This document shows, piece by piece, positions 1-6,675 of a DNA stretch of 12,888 nt (the first letter of the stretch is position 1; each line of letters opens with the position of its first letter). This DNA comes from Casp-Chloro-G3 sp002816715 (GTDB lineage: Bacteria; Chloroflexota; Dehalococcoidia; Lucifugimonadales; UBA3495). The notes beneath the pieces were generated by a model. That model did no database searches. It had not been told where the DNA came from and was given only the letters and a program-made list of their open reading frames with translations. The position numbers and the translations under genes were made by a program. The DNA is taken from assembly GCA_027623815.1 (NCBI GenBank), contig JAQBUV010000071.1, positions 1 to 12,888 on the forward strand, in the 5' to 3' direction.

Positions 1-13
1 TATTTCCCTCATT

Positions 14-205
14 CTAGGAGCGGGACTCTATCTTAACCACCTGTCCGATTTTTGGGGTCCACCTCAGGCTGTCAATTTCCAATGGTGGGGCGAAAATCCG
101 CCTTTTGCGTATCAGCCACCAGGCAACCAGAGCGCCAACAACAAGAGCGCCCAGCAATAGAGCAAACAGAGAGTAAATGTCAGTTTGGACGAAGACCATG
201 GGCAT
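14..205 (-). CDS. Small single-span membrane protein
   Basis: This 63-residue protein is not recognised as a known family. Residues about 11-33 form one strongly hydrophobic helix rich in Leu, Ala, Val and Gly and ending in two Trp. The basic run RKRR follows, so the C-terminal half is probably cytoplasmic. The tail of about 27 residues is polar with no motif I know. The ATG has a modest AGG about six bases upstream, and a second Met at residue 3 could also serve. It starts 10 bases after the response regulator stop on the same strand, so the two are almost certainly co-transcribed. That spacing suggests a membrane partner or accessory of the two-component system, but this is inference from position only. 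A lone hydrophobic ORF can arise by chance; the tight spacing is the main argument that it is real. Confidence 0.6.
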   Translation of the reverse strand: MPMVFVQTDIYSLFALLLGALVVGALVAWWLIRKRRIFAPPLEIDSLRWTPKIGQVVKIESRS

Positions 206-215
206 TAGCTACCTG

Positions 216-983
216 TTACTCTTGAGTACAAAACCGATAACCGATCTTGTGATAAGTCTGGATATATTGAGGATTCTGAGGATCGCGTTCCAGCTTCTGA
301 CGGAGCTTGTAGAAATGGTTATACAGCGCGCCTTCCTCACCTTCCAAATCAGCTGCAGAAATTAGCTGCCTGATTCCCACCGGACGACCGCCGTTTTTGA
401 CCAGTACCTCCAACAGAGAAAATTCTTTGGGTGCCAGTCGCACCTCTCGCCAATCATTAGTATTCTTCAGGTAAACTCGCTGACTGACCAGGTCAATTCT
501 AAGATAATCGTTGAACTCTTCAACAGGATTGGCATCCGGGAGTCGCGCCTTGATCCGCGCCACCAACTCTTCAATGTCCGACTTGCGTTCCAACATCTCA
601 GTTGGGGGCAACCCCATCCGCTCCTCTACCCGGCGCAATTCCTCGCGCTTACTGATATAATCATCCCCTCCCAGCCGGAAGGCTTGGGCCATATACCCGG
701 GCTCTTCGGTCCGGTCCTTGATGGTTAGAAAGATCACCGGGATAGCTGATCCCCTTTCGCGTATCTTTTTGCAGACATCCAGACCGTTCATGTCCTCATC
801 GCCCAGCATGATGTCCAACACCACTAAATCTGGAGCCTCGTTGTCCACCGCTACCAGACCGGCCCAGCCGTCCTCAGCTTCGATACAGTCGAACCCAGCA
901 GCTTCCAGCGCCGGTCTCACAAAAGATCGAACATCGGGATTATCATCCACCAACAAGACTTTGGGGCGCCCGCTACGCTGCAT
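216..983 (-). CDS. Response regulator, OmpR/PhoB family
   Basis: A two-component transcription factor of 255 residues. The receiver domain (about 7-115) shows the acidic pair D13/D14, the phospho-acceptor D57 in LVVLDIML, the switch Thr T87 in FLTIKD and the conserved Lys K112. A charged linker of about 35 residues, probably helical, follows. The C-terminal winged-helix DNA-binding domain has the typical LAPKEFSLLEVLVKNGG and YIQTYHKIGYRF segments. All phosphorylation residues are intact, so it should be switchable. The start at 983 is chosen because GGAGG lies at 991-995 with a seven-base spacer. A longer frame from a TTG at 1016, or the ATG two codons upstream, fits this ribosome site less well. 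No sensor kinase is visible; it may lie beyond the left edge or elsewhere. The promoter should lie in 984-1277. Confidence 0.95.
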   Translation of the reverse strand: MQRSGRPKVLLVDDNPDVRSFVRPALEAAGFDCIEAEDGWAGLVAVDNEAPDLVVLDIMLGDEDMNGLDVCKKIRERGSAIPVIFLTIKDRTEEPGYMAQAFRLGGDDYISKREELRRVEERMGLPPTEMLERKSDIEELVARIKARLPDANPVEEFNDYLRIDLVSQRVYLKNTNDWREVRLAPKEFSLLEVLVKNGGRPVGIRQLISAADLEGEEGALYNHFYKLRQKLERDPQNPQYIQTYHKIGYRFCTQE

Positions 984-1277
984 GATCATACCTCCACATT
1001 TACCGAGGTCTTTCAAACATACACCATCAACGTAAGTATAGTTTCAAGGCAAGCTTTGGGCCGAAGAAACAGAAATAATATCAACTATCAAAAGACTAAC
1101 GGTACATAGTCCTATGACGGTGCTGGCGAAATCGCAGGGCAATAATTTCCTGGCGCTTCAGAAACTGAACAGTGAGCAAATTTCGCCGTTTTCCGGTGAG
1201 TCCTCGCTCAATGCTAACGACGAAACCAGCGACAGATTAGTTCCCACGCCGGATTTTGCCTTCAGGTGTTATGGCAG
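984..1277. other. Gene-free spacer upstream of the response regulator
   Basis: This 294-base stretch lies between the response regulator start and the end of the hydrolase gene, both on the minus strand. It must carry the regulator's promoter and the end of the hydrolase transcript. I see a possible minus-strand -10 (TATACT, plus-strand 1035-1040) without a convincing -35. I see no clear terminator hairpin after the hydrolase. A plus-strand frame at 1114-1317 has no ribosome site and no recognisable content and is not called. Confidence 0.5.
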
Positions 1278-1994
1278 TTACCCGCCGCTAGCGGTCAGCA
1301 ACTCATCAATCGCCTGATTTACGTCGGCGGGCCGCTCCGCCATGGGGAAATGCCCAGCTTTATCCAGCTTCAAGTACCTGGACCCCGGCACTGCCTGATG
1401 AATTTCCAACTCATACTCAGGCGGCTGACCGGGATCGTCAACACCACGAATCAGCAACAAGGGCGGTTTCAACGTATGGATGCGATCAGCCACGTCAAAA
1501 CGATCAATGGTTATCAAGTCCTGATGCTGAGACATGGGGCCCACCCGATCATGACATTCCAAGAGGTGATCCCGCAGTCCCGGCTCCAAAAACATCATGC
1601 TGTGAGTCATGGCGTCTTTCCACTGCTGGTACACCTGCGGGTCTTGGGAAGCTTTAACCCGGAACTCCAGCGTGTCCGGGCGCCGTTCTTTGGGACGCAT
1701 CGCAACGGTCATCAGCACCAGCGCTTTAACTTCTTCCGGATAGTCCAGCCCGTATTGCAGGGCGATGCAGGCTCCCAGGGTGAACCCAACCAGCACCAAA
1801 TCCTGTTGATGCCCCTGTCCCCACAACCAACCCCGCAGCCACTCGGCATAGCTTTTTACATCTGGGCACGGTGAGCCACTGAGATGACCCGGCAAGTTGG
1901 GAGCAACACTGCCCGGGTAGTGCTTCAATTGGTTAACGTAGGAATCGGCGCATCCGCCAGCGCCGGGGCCATGAATGAAAACGAACTGAGACAT
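1278..1994 (-). CDS. Alpha/beta hydrolase with Thr at the nucleophile position
   Basis: A compact 238-residue alpha/beta-hydrolase-fold protein, probably cytoplasmic (no signal peptide). The oxyanion-hole loop is HGPGAGG at 8-14. The acid of the triad is D186 or D187 in RGVDDP, and the catalytic His is H215 in KAGHFP. The nucleophile elbow normally reads GxSxG, but here it is GFTLG at 70-74, with an ACC codon for Thr72. The family usually acts on esters, epoxides, halides or C-C bonds; the substrate here is unknown. Start at 1994: GGAG at 2003-2006 gives an eight-base spacer. A longer frame beginning at 2036 has no ribosome site and adds 14 residues before the fold. It lies 62 bases after the Tag-like gene on the same strand and may share its transcript. 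Fold call firm; activity uncertain because of the Ser-to-Thr change. Confidence 0.88.
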   Translation of the reverse strand: MSQFVFIHGPGAGGCADSYVNQLKHYPGSVAPNLPGHLSGSPCPDVKSYAEWLRGWLWGQGHQQDLVLVGFTLGACIALQYGLDYPEEVKALVLMTVAMRPKERRPDTLEFRVKASQDPQVYQQWKDAMTHSMMFLEPGLRDHLLECHDRVGPMSQHQDLITIDRFDVADRIHTLKPPLLLIRGVDDPGQPPEYELEIHQAVPGSRYLKLDKAGHFPMAERPADVNQAIDELLTASGG

Positions 1995-2056
1995 CCTCAA
2001 TACTCCAATACTCCGCAAGATGCTGGAATCTAACATCAGAGCCAGCGATTACAGCT

Positions 2057-2500
2057 TTAGTGATGCGTCTGGCACCACTCCTCATAATCTGGCACATCCT
2101 CGCCGACGACCCACAGGAAATGGAAGGTACCGGCATCACCCAGGTACTTGAACTGCTTTTTGATGTCTTTGAGGGCATTCTCAAAGTCGCCGTGCGACCG
2201 CAGGTAATTCTGGAAGCCGCCGTGTTCATGTTCCAGTTCCAGCATCCGTCGGGCGTTGTGAACCACCGCGTTCAGCTTACGACGACTGCGAATCACCCTG
2301 GTGTCTTGAGTCAGTTCGTCCAGGTCGTCGTCGGTCAGGGCGGCAACGACTTTGGGGTCGAACTGCTGCAAAGCTTCTTGGGTGCTCGGCCATTTGGACT
2401 CTACTACCTTCCAGGAAAGCCCAGACTGAAACACCGATTTACTCATCACATCAAGATAATCGTTCAGTCGCTGAGGTTGTATTCTGGCTGGAGCCTGCAT
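2057..2500 (-). CDS. DNA-3-methyladenine glycosylase I-like protein (short form)
   Basis: This 147-residue protein resembles the core of Tag, a base-excision repair enzyme that removes 3-methyladenine. Shared stretches are FQSGLSWKVV (25-34; Tag has QQAGLSW), the FDPKVVAALTDDDLDELTQD segment, the IRSRRKLNAVVHNAR segment with its helical core, and FKYLGDAGTFHFLW near the end. It is shorter than Tag (about 185-195 residues). It lacks the N-terminal part that in E. coli Tag carries the zinc ligands Cys4 and His17. By my alignment the position of E. coli Glu38, just before the QQAGLSW turn, is Ser here. The C-terminus ends EEWCQTHH, which could bind metal but is not the Tag pattern. The start is well supported: GGGAG at 2506-2510 with a five-base spacer. 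Either a divergent subfamily with another base specificity or a degenerate paralogue. The downstream hydrolase follows on the same strand. Confidence 0.75.
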   Translation of the reverse strand: MQAPARIQPQRLNDYLDVMSKSVFQSGLSWKVVESKWPSTQEALQQFDPKVVAALTDDDLDELTQDTRVIRSRRKLNAVVHNARRMLELEHEHGGFQNYLRSHGDFENALKDIKKQFKYLGDAGTFHFLWVVGEDVPDYEEWCQTHH

Positions 2501-2505
2501 GGTTA

Positions 2506-2510
2506 CTCCC
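2506..2510 (-). promoter_or_regulatory. Ribosome binding site of the Tag-like gene
   Basis: GGGAG read on the minus strand, five bases before the ATG at 2500. It shows that the short N-terminus of the Tag-like protein is the real one and not an annotation slip. Confidence 0.75.
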
Positions 2511-2694
2511 TTGCAGCAGCAATATTAGCGCGCAGGTAACAAAGTTAGCTTACTCGCTCCTTAGAATTATCTCATATCGAGACTGCATTTTTCTAAGATG
2601 AGAACCTCTATTTAATTGGTTGGGGGCATGACATTTAGCAACTTCTTGCTGTCTAGACCTGAAGCCATTCGAAGCCGATATTCGATGAAAAGGC

Positions 2695-2726
2695 AACGGG
2701 CGGAGGATTCATACCCTCCGCCCGTT
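2695..2726 (-). terminator. Strong hairpin after the solute-binding protein gene
   Basis: A perfect 12-bp stem (2695-2706 with 2715-2726; arm AACGGGCGGAGG) closes an eight-base loop. It starts about 37 bases after the stop of the solute-binding protein gene read on the minus strand. Minus-strand transcription runs into TGCCTTTTC after the stem; plus-strand reading runs into TTTAATATT. A rho-independent terminator for the lipoprotein gene is the natural reading, and it may work in both directions. The U-tract on the minus side is short and offset by a few bases. Confidence 0.75.
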
Positions 2727-2763
2727 TAATATTCGTCCTGTGGTCGCTGGTTAGGTAGCTATC

Positions 2764-4515
2764 TTATTCCTCAAACCACCACTGACCGGCGAAGGTATGC
2801 TTGTCGAACCGAGGTTCTTCAAATCCTTTCAGCTTGGGATTGATCCCATAGATGGCAAACAGGTCAAACATGGGGAGGATGTAGACGTTCTCCCGCTGCC
2901 AATCGGCGACGGCTTGCAGAGCTGCTTGCCGTTCTTCACCTGCCAGAGTACGGGCAGTTCGCCACTCGTCCTCCTTCTCAGGAACACAAACGGTGGAACG
3001 CGCCGCCTCGCAAAGCAGGTGCCGGTTAATGAATTTGGCGTAGTCCATGATTTCATAGCCAAACCCGATACCGTCCAGTATCTGGCCAACTCCAACACCA
3101 CCGTCACAGGCAGGTTTGGTGGCTTCGGTAGCTCCCTGCCAGCCCACCTGAGTCGCTCCAGAATCCGCCAGACCAATACCGCAGATGGCCATGGAGGTAC
3201 GTATGCTGGGTTCTACGAAGTCGGCGGTGCCGTTGATTCCCGCTTCCTGCATGAATGACACCATTGACTCGACCAGTTCATCGTTCTTGGCGATACGGGC
3301 CGCACGACTGGTAATGTTTATCTCAGCCTCACAGTCTTCTCGTGAGTTGGGCAGGCCGCAGATATAACCAATCTCTTCCAGAAGTTGGCGAGACATTGCG
3401 GGATTATATTCGTACGGCTTGATATTCTCCGCGGTAATGCCCAGAACTCCGGGCGCGCCGTGGTTACCCCGGCAGGTAGTGGCACCTTCATAGATGGTCT
3501 CAACAATAGACTCGCAGTCAATGGAGTGCACCACCGCCTGACGCATCTCTTTAATCTTCAACCAAGGGTCCCAGATGGTGTCAATACGGAACTGAGCGAT
3601 TTCCGCGGTGCCGCCGCTGACAAACCGGTCGGCTCCGAGCCGCCCAGCGTCTTCAACGCCCAGCAGGAACGCCCAGTCGGCCTCGCCGGCCTCAATCATA
3701 GCAGTACGCACCGGGTTCTCGGCTCTCCATTGGAACTCAATCTCATTCAGATAAGGGCCAGCATGTTCTGGGCTATCTGGGGTAACAACATAGCCGTCGA
3801 AAGCGGTAAGCACCACTTTGCTACCCCGGTCCCATCGGTCCAGCTCAAATGGGCCAGTGCCATTGCCAATGGTAATGTCGGTGAACTCTTGCTCCCGCAG
3901 AGTCTTGGGCGGCTGGGTCTGAGTGACGTTAAGGCCACGGTCAAACAAAGGGCAAGCCTCGCCGCACACAATTCGGGCAGTCAAGTCGTCAATTGCCTCG
4001 ACAGAGTAGGGCCCGGTATGGGCAAAGGCCCCCACGCCGTATTCTGGCACACCGGAAAACTCGGCCATCGTCTTCCAGGCTTCGGCGTTCCATTCTTCGC
4101 CATCGTGGAAGGTGACTCCAGGTCGCAAATTGTAGACCCACTCAGCGGGGCCAGTTTGCTCCCAGCTAGTAAGCATGTGCGAAGGGGTTACCTGGAGGGT
4201 ATCTTTATCCAGATGCCCCACATGATAGGTCAACTGCTCGGTAATCTGAGTGGTATGGGCGTCGGACGTAGTCATCCAGAACAACCGCTCCGGCTCAGTG
4301 CCAACGACTCCAATGGCTTTGTCCTTGGCTGAGACAATCCCACCAGCAGGCGCTTCAGTGGCTTGCGGTATGGCGGTGGGCGCCGATGGCTCAGCGGTCG
4401 CTGCCGGGCCCTCTGGCGTAGACGTTGCAGCCGTACTACATGCCAAGAGCAAGGTCAGTAGAACCGACAACGCTCCTAAAAGTAATCCTTTGCCTCCGGG
4501 CAAGCTTTTCACCAT
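2764..4515 (-). CDS. ABC transporter solute-binding lipoprotein, family 5 (peptide/nickel type)
   Basis: A 583-residue exported lipoprotein. Residues 1-25 are a signal peptide with a long Leu-rich core, and the lipobox LLAC places the lipidated Cys at 26. A flexible Ser/Thr/Ala/Pro/Glu linker (about 27-60) follows, then a full-length SBP_bac_5 (DppA/OppA-like) domain with the typical NLRPGVTFHDGEEWNAEAW segment. The family delivers peptides, nickel, glycosides or other organics to an ABC importer; specificity cannot be read here. The mature protein has ten further Cys, including VCGEAC, the ICGLPNSREDC pair and LCEAARSTVC, so disulfides are plausible. Start at 4515: AGGAAG at 4522-4527 with a six-base spacer; a TTG at 4533 in the same frame has no such site. 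No matching DppB/C/D/F genes are in the window, so it probably works with a permease encoded elsewhere. The ABC genes at 4902-6604 are of an export-type family. Confidence 0.92.
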   Translation of the reverse strand: MVKSLPGGKGLLLGALSVLLTLLLACSTAATSTPEGPAATAEPSAPTAIPQATEAPAGGIVSAKDKAIGVVGTEPERLFWMTTSDAHTTQITEQLTYHVGHLDKDTLQVTPSHMLTSWEQTGPAEWVYNLRPGVTFHDGEEWNAEAWKTMAEFSGVPEYGVGAFAHTGPYSVEAIDDLTARIVCGEACPLFDRGLNVTQTQPPKTLREQEFTDITIGNGTGPFELDRWDRGSKVVLTAFDGYVVTPDSPEHAGPYLNEIEFQWRAENPVRTAMIEAGEADWAFLLGVEDAGRLGADRFVSGGTAEIAQFRIDTIWDPWLKIKEMRQAVVHSIDCESIVETIYEGATTCRGNHGAPGVLGITAENIKPYEYNPAMSRQLLEEIGYICGLPNSREDCEAEINITSRAARIAKNDELVESMVSFMQEAGINGTADFVEPSIRTSMAICGIGLADSGATQVGWQGATEATKPACDGGVGVGQILDGIGFGYEIMDYAKFINRHLLCEAARSTVCVPEKEDEWRTARTLAGEERQAALQAVADWQRENVYILPMFDLFAIYGINPKLKGFEEPRFDKHTFAGQWWFEE

Positions 4516-4541
4516 TTGGTTCTTCCTAGTCAAACTAATGA

Positions 4542-4844
4542 ATGGGTGAAGGCAGCGCCTTCATAACTCAAGCGTCCTGGGAGCCCAAGAAACTAACCGT
4601 GCCGGTGAATCACCCGTTCATTGTCCGTTTTGTTCCCAGAGATGACTCCACGGACACTGTTATCTTCAGCCATGGCCTCAAGGAAGAAGTGGGATTGGAG
4701 TTGGAAAACCTGGTGGTGGAAAATGGTCAACCCTCCGAAACTCCAGTGATGATTATACGATCGAGCAACAAGGCTTTTGACGTGTTTAGTCGGGAACACC
4801 GGGGTGTGGGCGGATTCAGTTCAGTGGTTACACCGGCCAGTTAG
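4542..4844 (+). CDS. Cupredoxin-like protein, probably truncated or degenerate
   Basis: A 100-residue frame whose sequence follows the cupredoxin pattern. A WEPKKLTVPVNHPFIVRF segment (13-30) matches the opening strands of the fold. FSHGL (42-46) sits where the first His ligand would be, and FDVFSREHRGVGGFSSVV sits where cupredoxins carry the Cys-x(n)-His-x(n)-Met loop. Here the Cys position is Ser, His is kept and the Met is replaced, so a type-1 copper site is not intact. There is no signal peptide, although such proteins normally act outside the cytoplasm. There is also no ribosome site, and an in-frame TGA (4539-4541) directly precedes the ATG. The start is only 26 bases from the divergent lipoprotein start and overlaps its probable operator. 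I think it is either a remnant that lost its N-terminus or an unusual copper-free cupredoxin domain. It is not certain that it is translated. Confidence 0.5.
   Translation: MGEGSAFITQASWEPKKLTVPVNHPFIVRFVPRDDSTDTVIFSHGLKEEVGLELENLVVENGQPSETPVMIIRSSNKAFDVFSREHRGVGGFSSVVTPAS
4547..4563. promoter_or_regulatory. Dyad, possible operator before the solute-binding protein gene
   Basis: A perfect inverted repeat with seven-base arms, TGAAGGC-AGC-GCCTTCA, lies 32 bases upstream of the lipoprotein ATG. It overlaps the -10 of a candidate promoter, the usual place for a repressor site. It also overlaps codons 2-8 of the plus-strand cupredoxin-like frame. The regulator is unknown. Confidence 0.4.
4560..4588 (-). 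promoter_or_regulatory. Candidate promoter of the solute-binding protein gene
   Basis: On the minus strand a -35-like TTGGGC (plus 4583-4588) and a -10-like TATGAA (plus 4560-4565) are separated by exactly 17 bases. Transcription would start near 4553, giving a leader of about 38 bases. The match is only three of six plus four of six, so the spacing and the adjacent dyad are the main support. Confidence 0.3.
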
Positions 4845-4874
4845 ACCATTCCGGCGGCTCCAAGTCAATTTATC

Positions 4875-4899
4875 GGCTCTCCTGAGGTTCTGGAGGGCC
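4875..4899. terminator. Possible terminator between convergent genes
   Basis: An eight-bp stem with one G-T pair (4875-4882 with 4892-4899) and a nine-base loop sits between the plus-strand cupredoxin-like frame and the end of the minus-strand ABC-2 permease gene. The plus-strand side runs into ATTTATTTG. It could end transcription from both sides, but the U-rich tracts are weak. Confidence 0.4.
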
Positions 4900-4901
4900 A
4901 T

Positions 4902-5690
4902 TTATTTGACCAGCCTGCGCCGCATAAAGTAAGACGCTGCGTAGAGGGAGACCAGCCCGAACGCCAATAACTCGGCAGTCCAAGCCAGCATCCACCAGGT
5001 CACGTCGCCGGTCATCAATCCACGCACCAGGGCCACTGCCGGGGTCAGCGGCAACACCCACGAAGCTCTCTGCACCACTTCTGGAAGCCGTTCTAGCGGA
5101 AAGAACACTCCGCTCACCCAAAAAATGGGCAAGATGAACAGCGTATAAAAGTTGGTCAAGGCGCCAATTGTAGTGGCGGTGGAGGTCATAATCATGGCAA
5201 TTGCCGCGAACATCAGCCCAATCAGGAACGCCGCCGGTAACGCCAGTATCGCCAGCGGAGACTCAATCAAGCCGAAAATTGCAGCAACCAGCAGCGCGAA
5301 GGCGCTGGACAAGGCACCCTTGGTCGCCGACCAGAGCACCTCCCCCATGACGATGTCTTCCGTATCCAGCGGGGTAAACAGTATCGCCTCATATACATGG
5401 TGAGTTTCCATCCGCATATAGGCCCCGAAGGTACTATCGAAGGTGGAATGCCACATGGCATAACTGGCGACTACCCCGGGGGCCAGAAACGTAGCGTAGC
5501 TTAACCCGTCAACGTCCTGGATGTAAGAACCCAGGCCATAACCCAAGGCCACCAGCATGATGAATGGCTCGACGGTGAGGCCGCCAACTTCAACCCGCCA
5601 GCCGCGCAGGAAGGCGTCCCAATTGCGCTGCCAGACCCGGAATCCGCCCCAGAGAACGGTGCCCTGAAACGCCACAATCATAGTGGTCAT
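4902..5690 (-). CDS. ABC-2 type transporter permease (NodJ/DrrB-like)
   Basis: A 262-residue integral membrane protein with about six hydrophobic spans (roughly 41-56, 63-82, 118-140, 147-170, 178-198 and 233-254). Two features are typical of the ABC-2 export family: the cytoplasmic segment TPLDTEDIVMGEVLW (106-120), and the signature FPLERLPEVVQ...LPLTPAVALVRGL (197-225). Length is normal. Its ATG overlaps the stop of the ATPase gene by four bases (ATGA), so the subunits should be translationally coupled and form a half-transporter that dimerises. NodI/NodJ-type pairs export small molecules such as lipo-oligosaccharides, polyketides or drugs; the cargo here is unknown. The ribosome site inside the ATPase gene is weak (GAAGA), which fits coupling. 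A second Met at residue 4 is an alternative start. Confidence 0.92.
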   Translation of the reverse strand: MTTMIVAFQGTVLWGGFRVWQRNWDAFLRGWRVEVGGLTVEPFIMLVALGYGLGSYIQDVDGLSYATFLAPGVVASYAMWHSTFDSTFGAYMRMETHHVYEAILFTPLDTEDIVMGEVLWSATKGALSSAFALLVAAIFGLIESPLAILALPAAFLIGLMFAAIAMIMTSTATTIGALTNFYTLFILPIFWVSGVFFPLERLPEVVQRASWVLPLTPAVALVRGLMTGDVTWWMLAWTAELLAFGLVSLYAASYFMRRRLVK

Positions 5691-6604
5691 TCTTCGCGCA
5701 GCCCCCGCCCGGTCAGTTTGAGAAACACATCCTCCAGGTTGGCGGGACGGCTGGTCAGCCGGTTCTGACCCAAATCCAGGTCGTCCAACATCCCTTGTCC
5801 CCCCTTCTGATAGATGACTATCGAATCACCCCGGTCATCCAGATCAAAGCCTCGACCAGCTAGGGCGTCCATGATGCGTCCTTTTTCTTCATTGCTCACC
5901 CTGACTTCAGTCACCTGGGCACCGACCTGCTGCTTGACCAAGTCGTCCGGCGTTCCCTCCACCAGAATTTCTCCGGCATCCAATACCAGCAGCCGGTCGC
6001 ACAAATAGGAGGCTTCTTCCATGTAGTGGGTGGTTAATAAAATGGTGATTCCCTGACTCTTCAGGTGGCTGAGTTTCTCCCAGACCAACAGCCGCGACTG
6101 AGGGTCCAGCCCGCTGGTCGGCTCATCCAGCACCAGAACTCGCGGCTCATGCAACAAGGCGCGAGCGATTAATAAGCGGCGGCGCATCCCTCCGGAAAGC
6201 TCGTCAATGCTCTGATCGGCTTTATCCCGAAGGTGAACGAAATCCAGAGCCTCCCCTACTCGCTGACGGGCGACTTTTGAAGGCAGATTAAAGTACCGCC
6301 CATATGACATCAGGTTCTGGGTGACGTTCAACCCCGGGTCAAGACTATCGGCCTGAGACACTACGCCCAAAACCGACTTGATGGCTTTCTGGTTTTTGCG
6401 GACATCTTTGCCATCCACCATCAGTTCCCCGTCAGTAATTGGAGAGGTGCAGGTGATCATTCTGATGGTGCTGGTCTTGCCCGCGCCGTTGGGCCCCAAG
6501 AAACCAAAACACTCCCCTTGGCGAATGTCAAAGCTAATGCTGTTTACCGCCAGGAAGTCTTTGTACCGTTTGGTCAGGTTCCGAGCCTGGATTACCGTAG
6601 ACAT
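5687..6604 (-). CDS. ABC transporter ATP-binding protein (NodI/DrrA-like)
   Basis: A 305-residue cytoplasmic ATPase that should drive the adjacent ABC-2 permease. All motifs are present: Walker A GPNGAGKT (37-44), Q-loop Q84, signature LSGGM (136-140), Walker B LVLDEP (157-162), D-loop SGLD (164-167) and H-loop H193. The region after about 215 is the C-terminal extension common in DrrA/NodI-type subunits. Start at 6604: AAGG at 6611-6614 with a six-base spacer. An in-frame ATG at 6637 has no ribosome site and would add 11 residues before the normal N-terminus. It lies 71 bases after the short monooxygenase on the same strand, so it may be part of that transcript. No catalytic residue is missing. 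Confidence 0.95.
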   Translation of the reverse strand: MSTVIQARNLTKRYKDFLAVNSISFDIRQGECFGFLGPNGAGKTSTIRMITCTSPITDGELMVDGKDVRKNQKAIKSVLGVVSQADSLDPGLNVTQNLMSYGRYFNLPSKVARQRVGEALDFVHLRDKADQSIDELSGGMRRRLLIARALLHEPRVLVLDEPTSGLDPQSRLLVWEKLSHLKSQGITILLTTHYMEEASYLCDRLLVLDAGEILVEGTPDDLVKQQVGAQVTEVRVSNEEKGRIMDALAGRGFDLDDRGDSIVIYQKGGQGMLDDLDLGQNRLTSRPANLEDVFLKLTGRGLREE

Positions 6605-6675
6605 GTTATACCTTAGAACAGGATCTGCTTCCACCATATCAGGGTGCAGGTGAGTTGGCGCAGTTCAGGAATATT

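Noticed and set aside
1..12. Possible next minus-strand gene starting at the ATG at 10-12
   Set aside because: Only four codons are inside the window and no ribosome site precedes the ATG.
1114..1317. Short plus-strand frame in the spacer before the response regulator
   Set aside because: No ribosome site, no similarity, overlaps the hydrolase 3' end.
1266..1874. Plus-strand open frame (202 codons) opposite the hydrolase
   Set aside because: Shadow of the hydrolase gene; no ribosome site and no recognisable domain.
2060..2539. Plus-strand open frame opposite the Tag-like gene
   Set aside because: Shadow frame; the minus-strand protein has family similarity and a strong ribosome site.
3385..4332. 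Long plus-strand open frame (315 codons) opposite the solute-binding protein gene
   Set aside because: It is antisense to a clear family 5 binding protein with lipobox and ribosome site; its translation matches no family I know.
4902..6604. ABC pair as the transporter of the neighbouring solute-binding lipoprotein
   Set aside because: The permease is ABC-2 export type (NodJ/DrrB-like), whereas family 5 binding proteins work with DppB/C-type importers.
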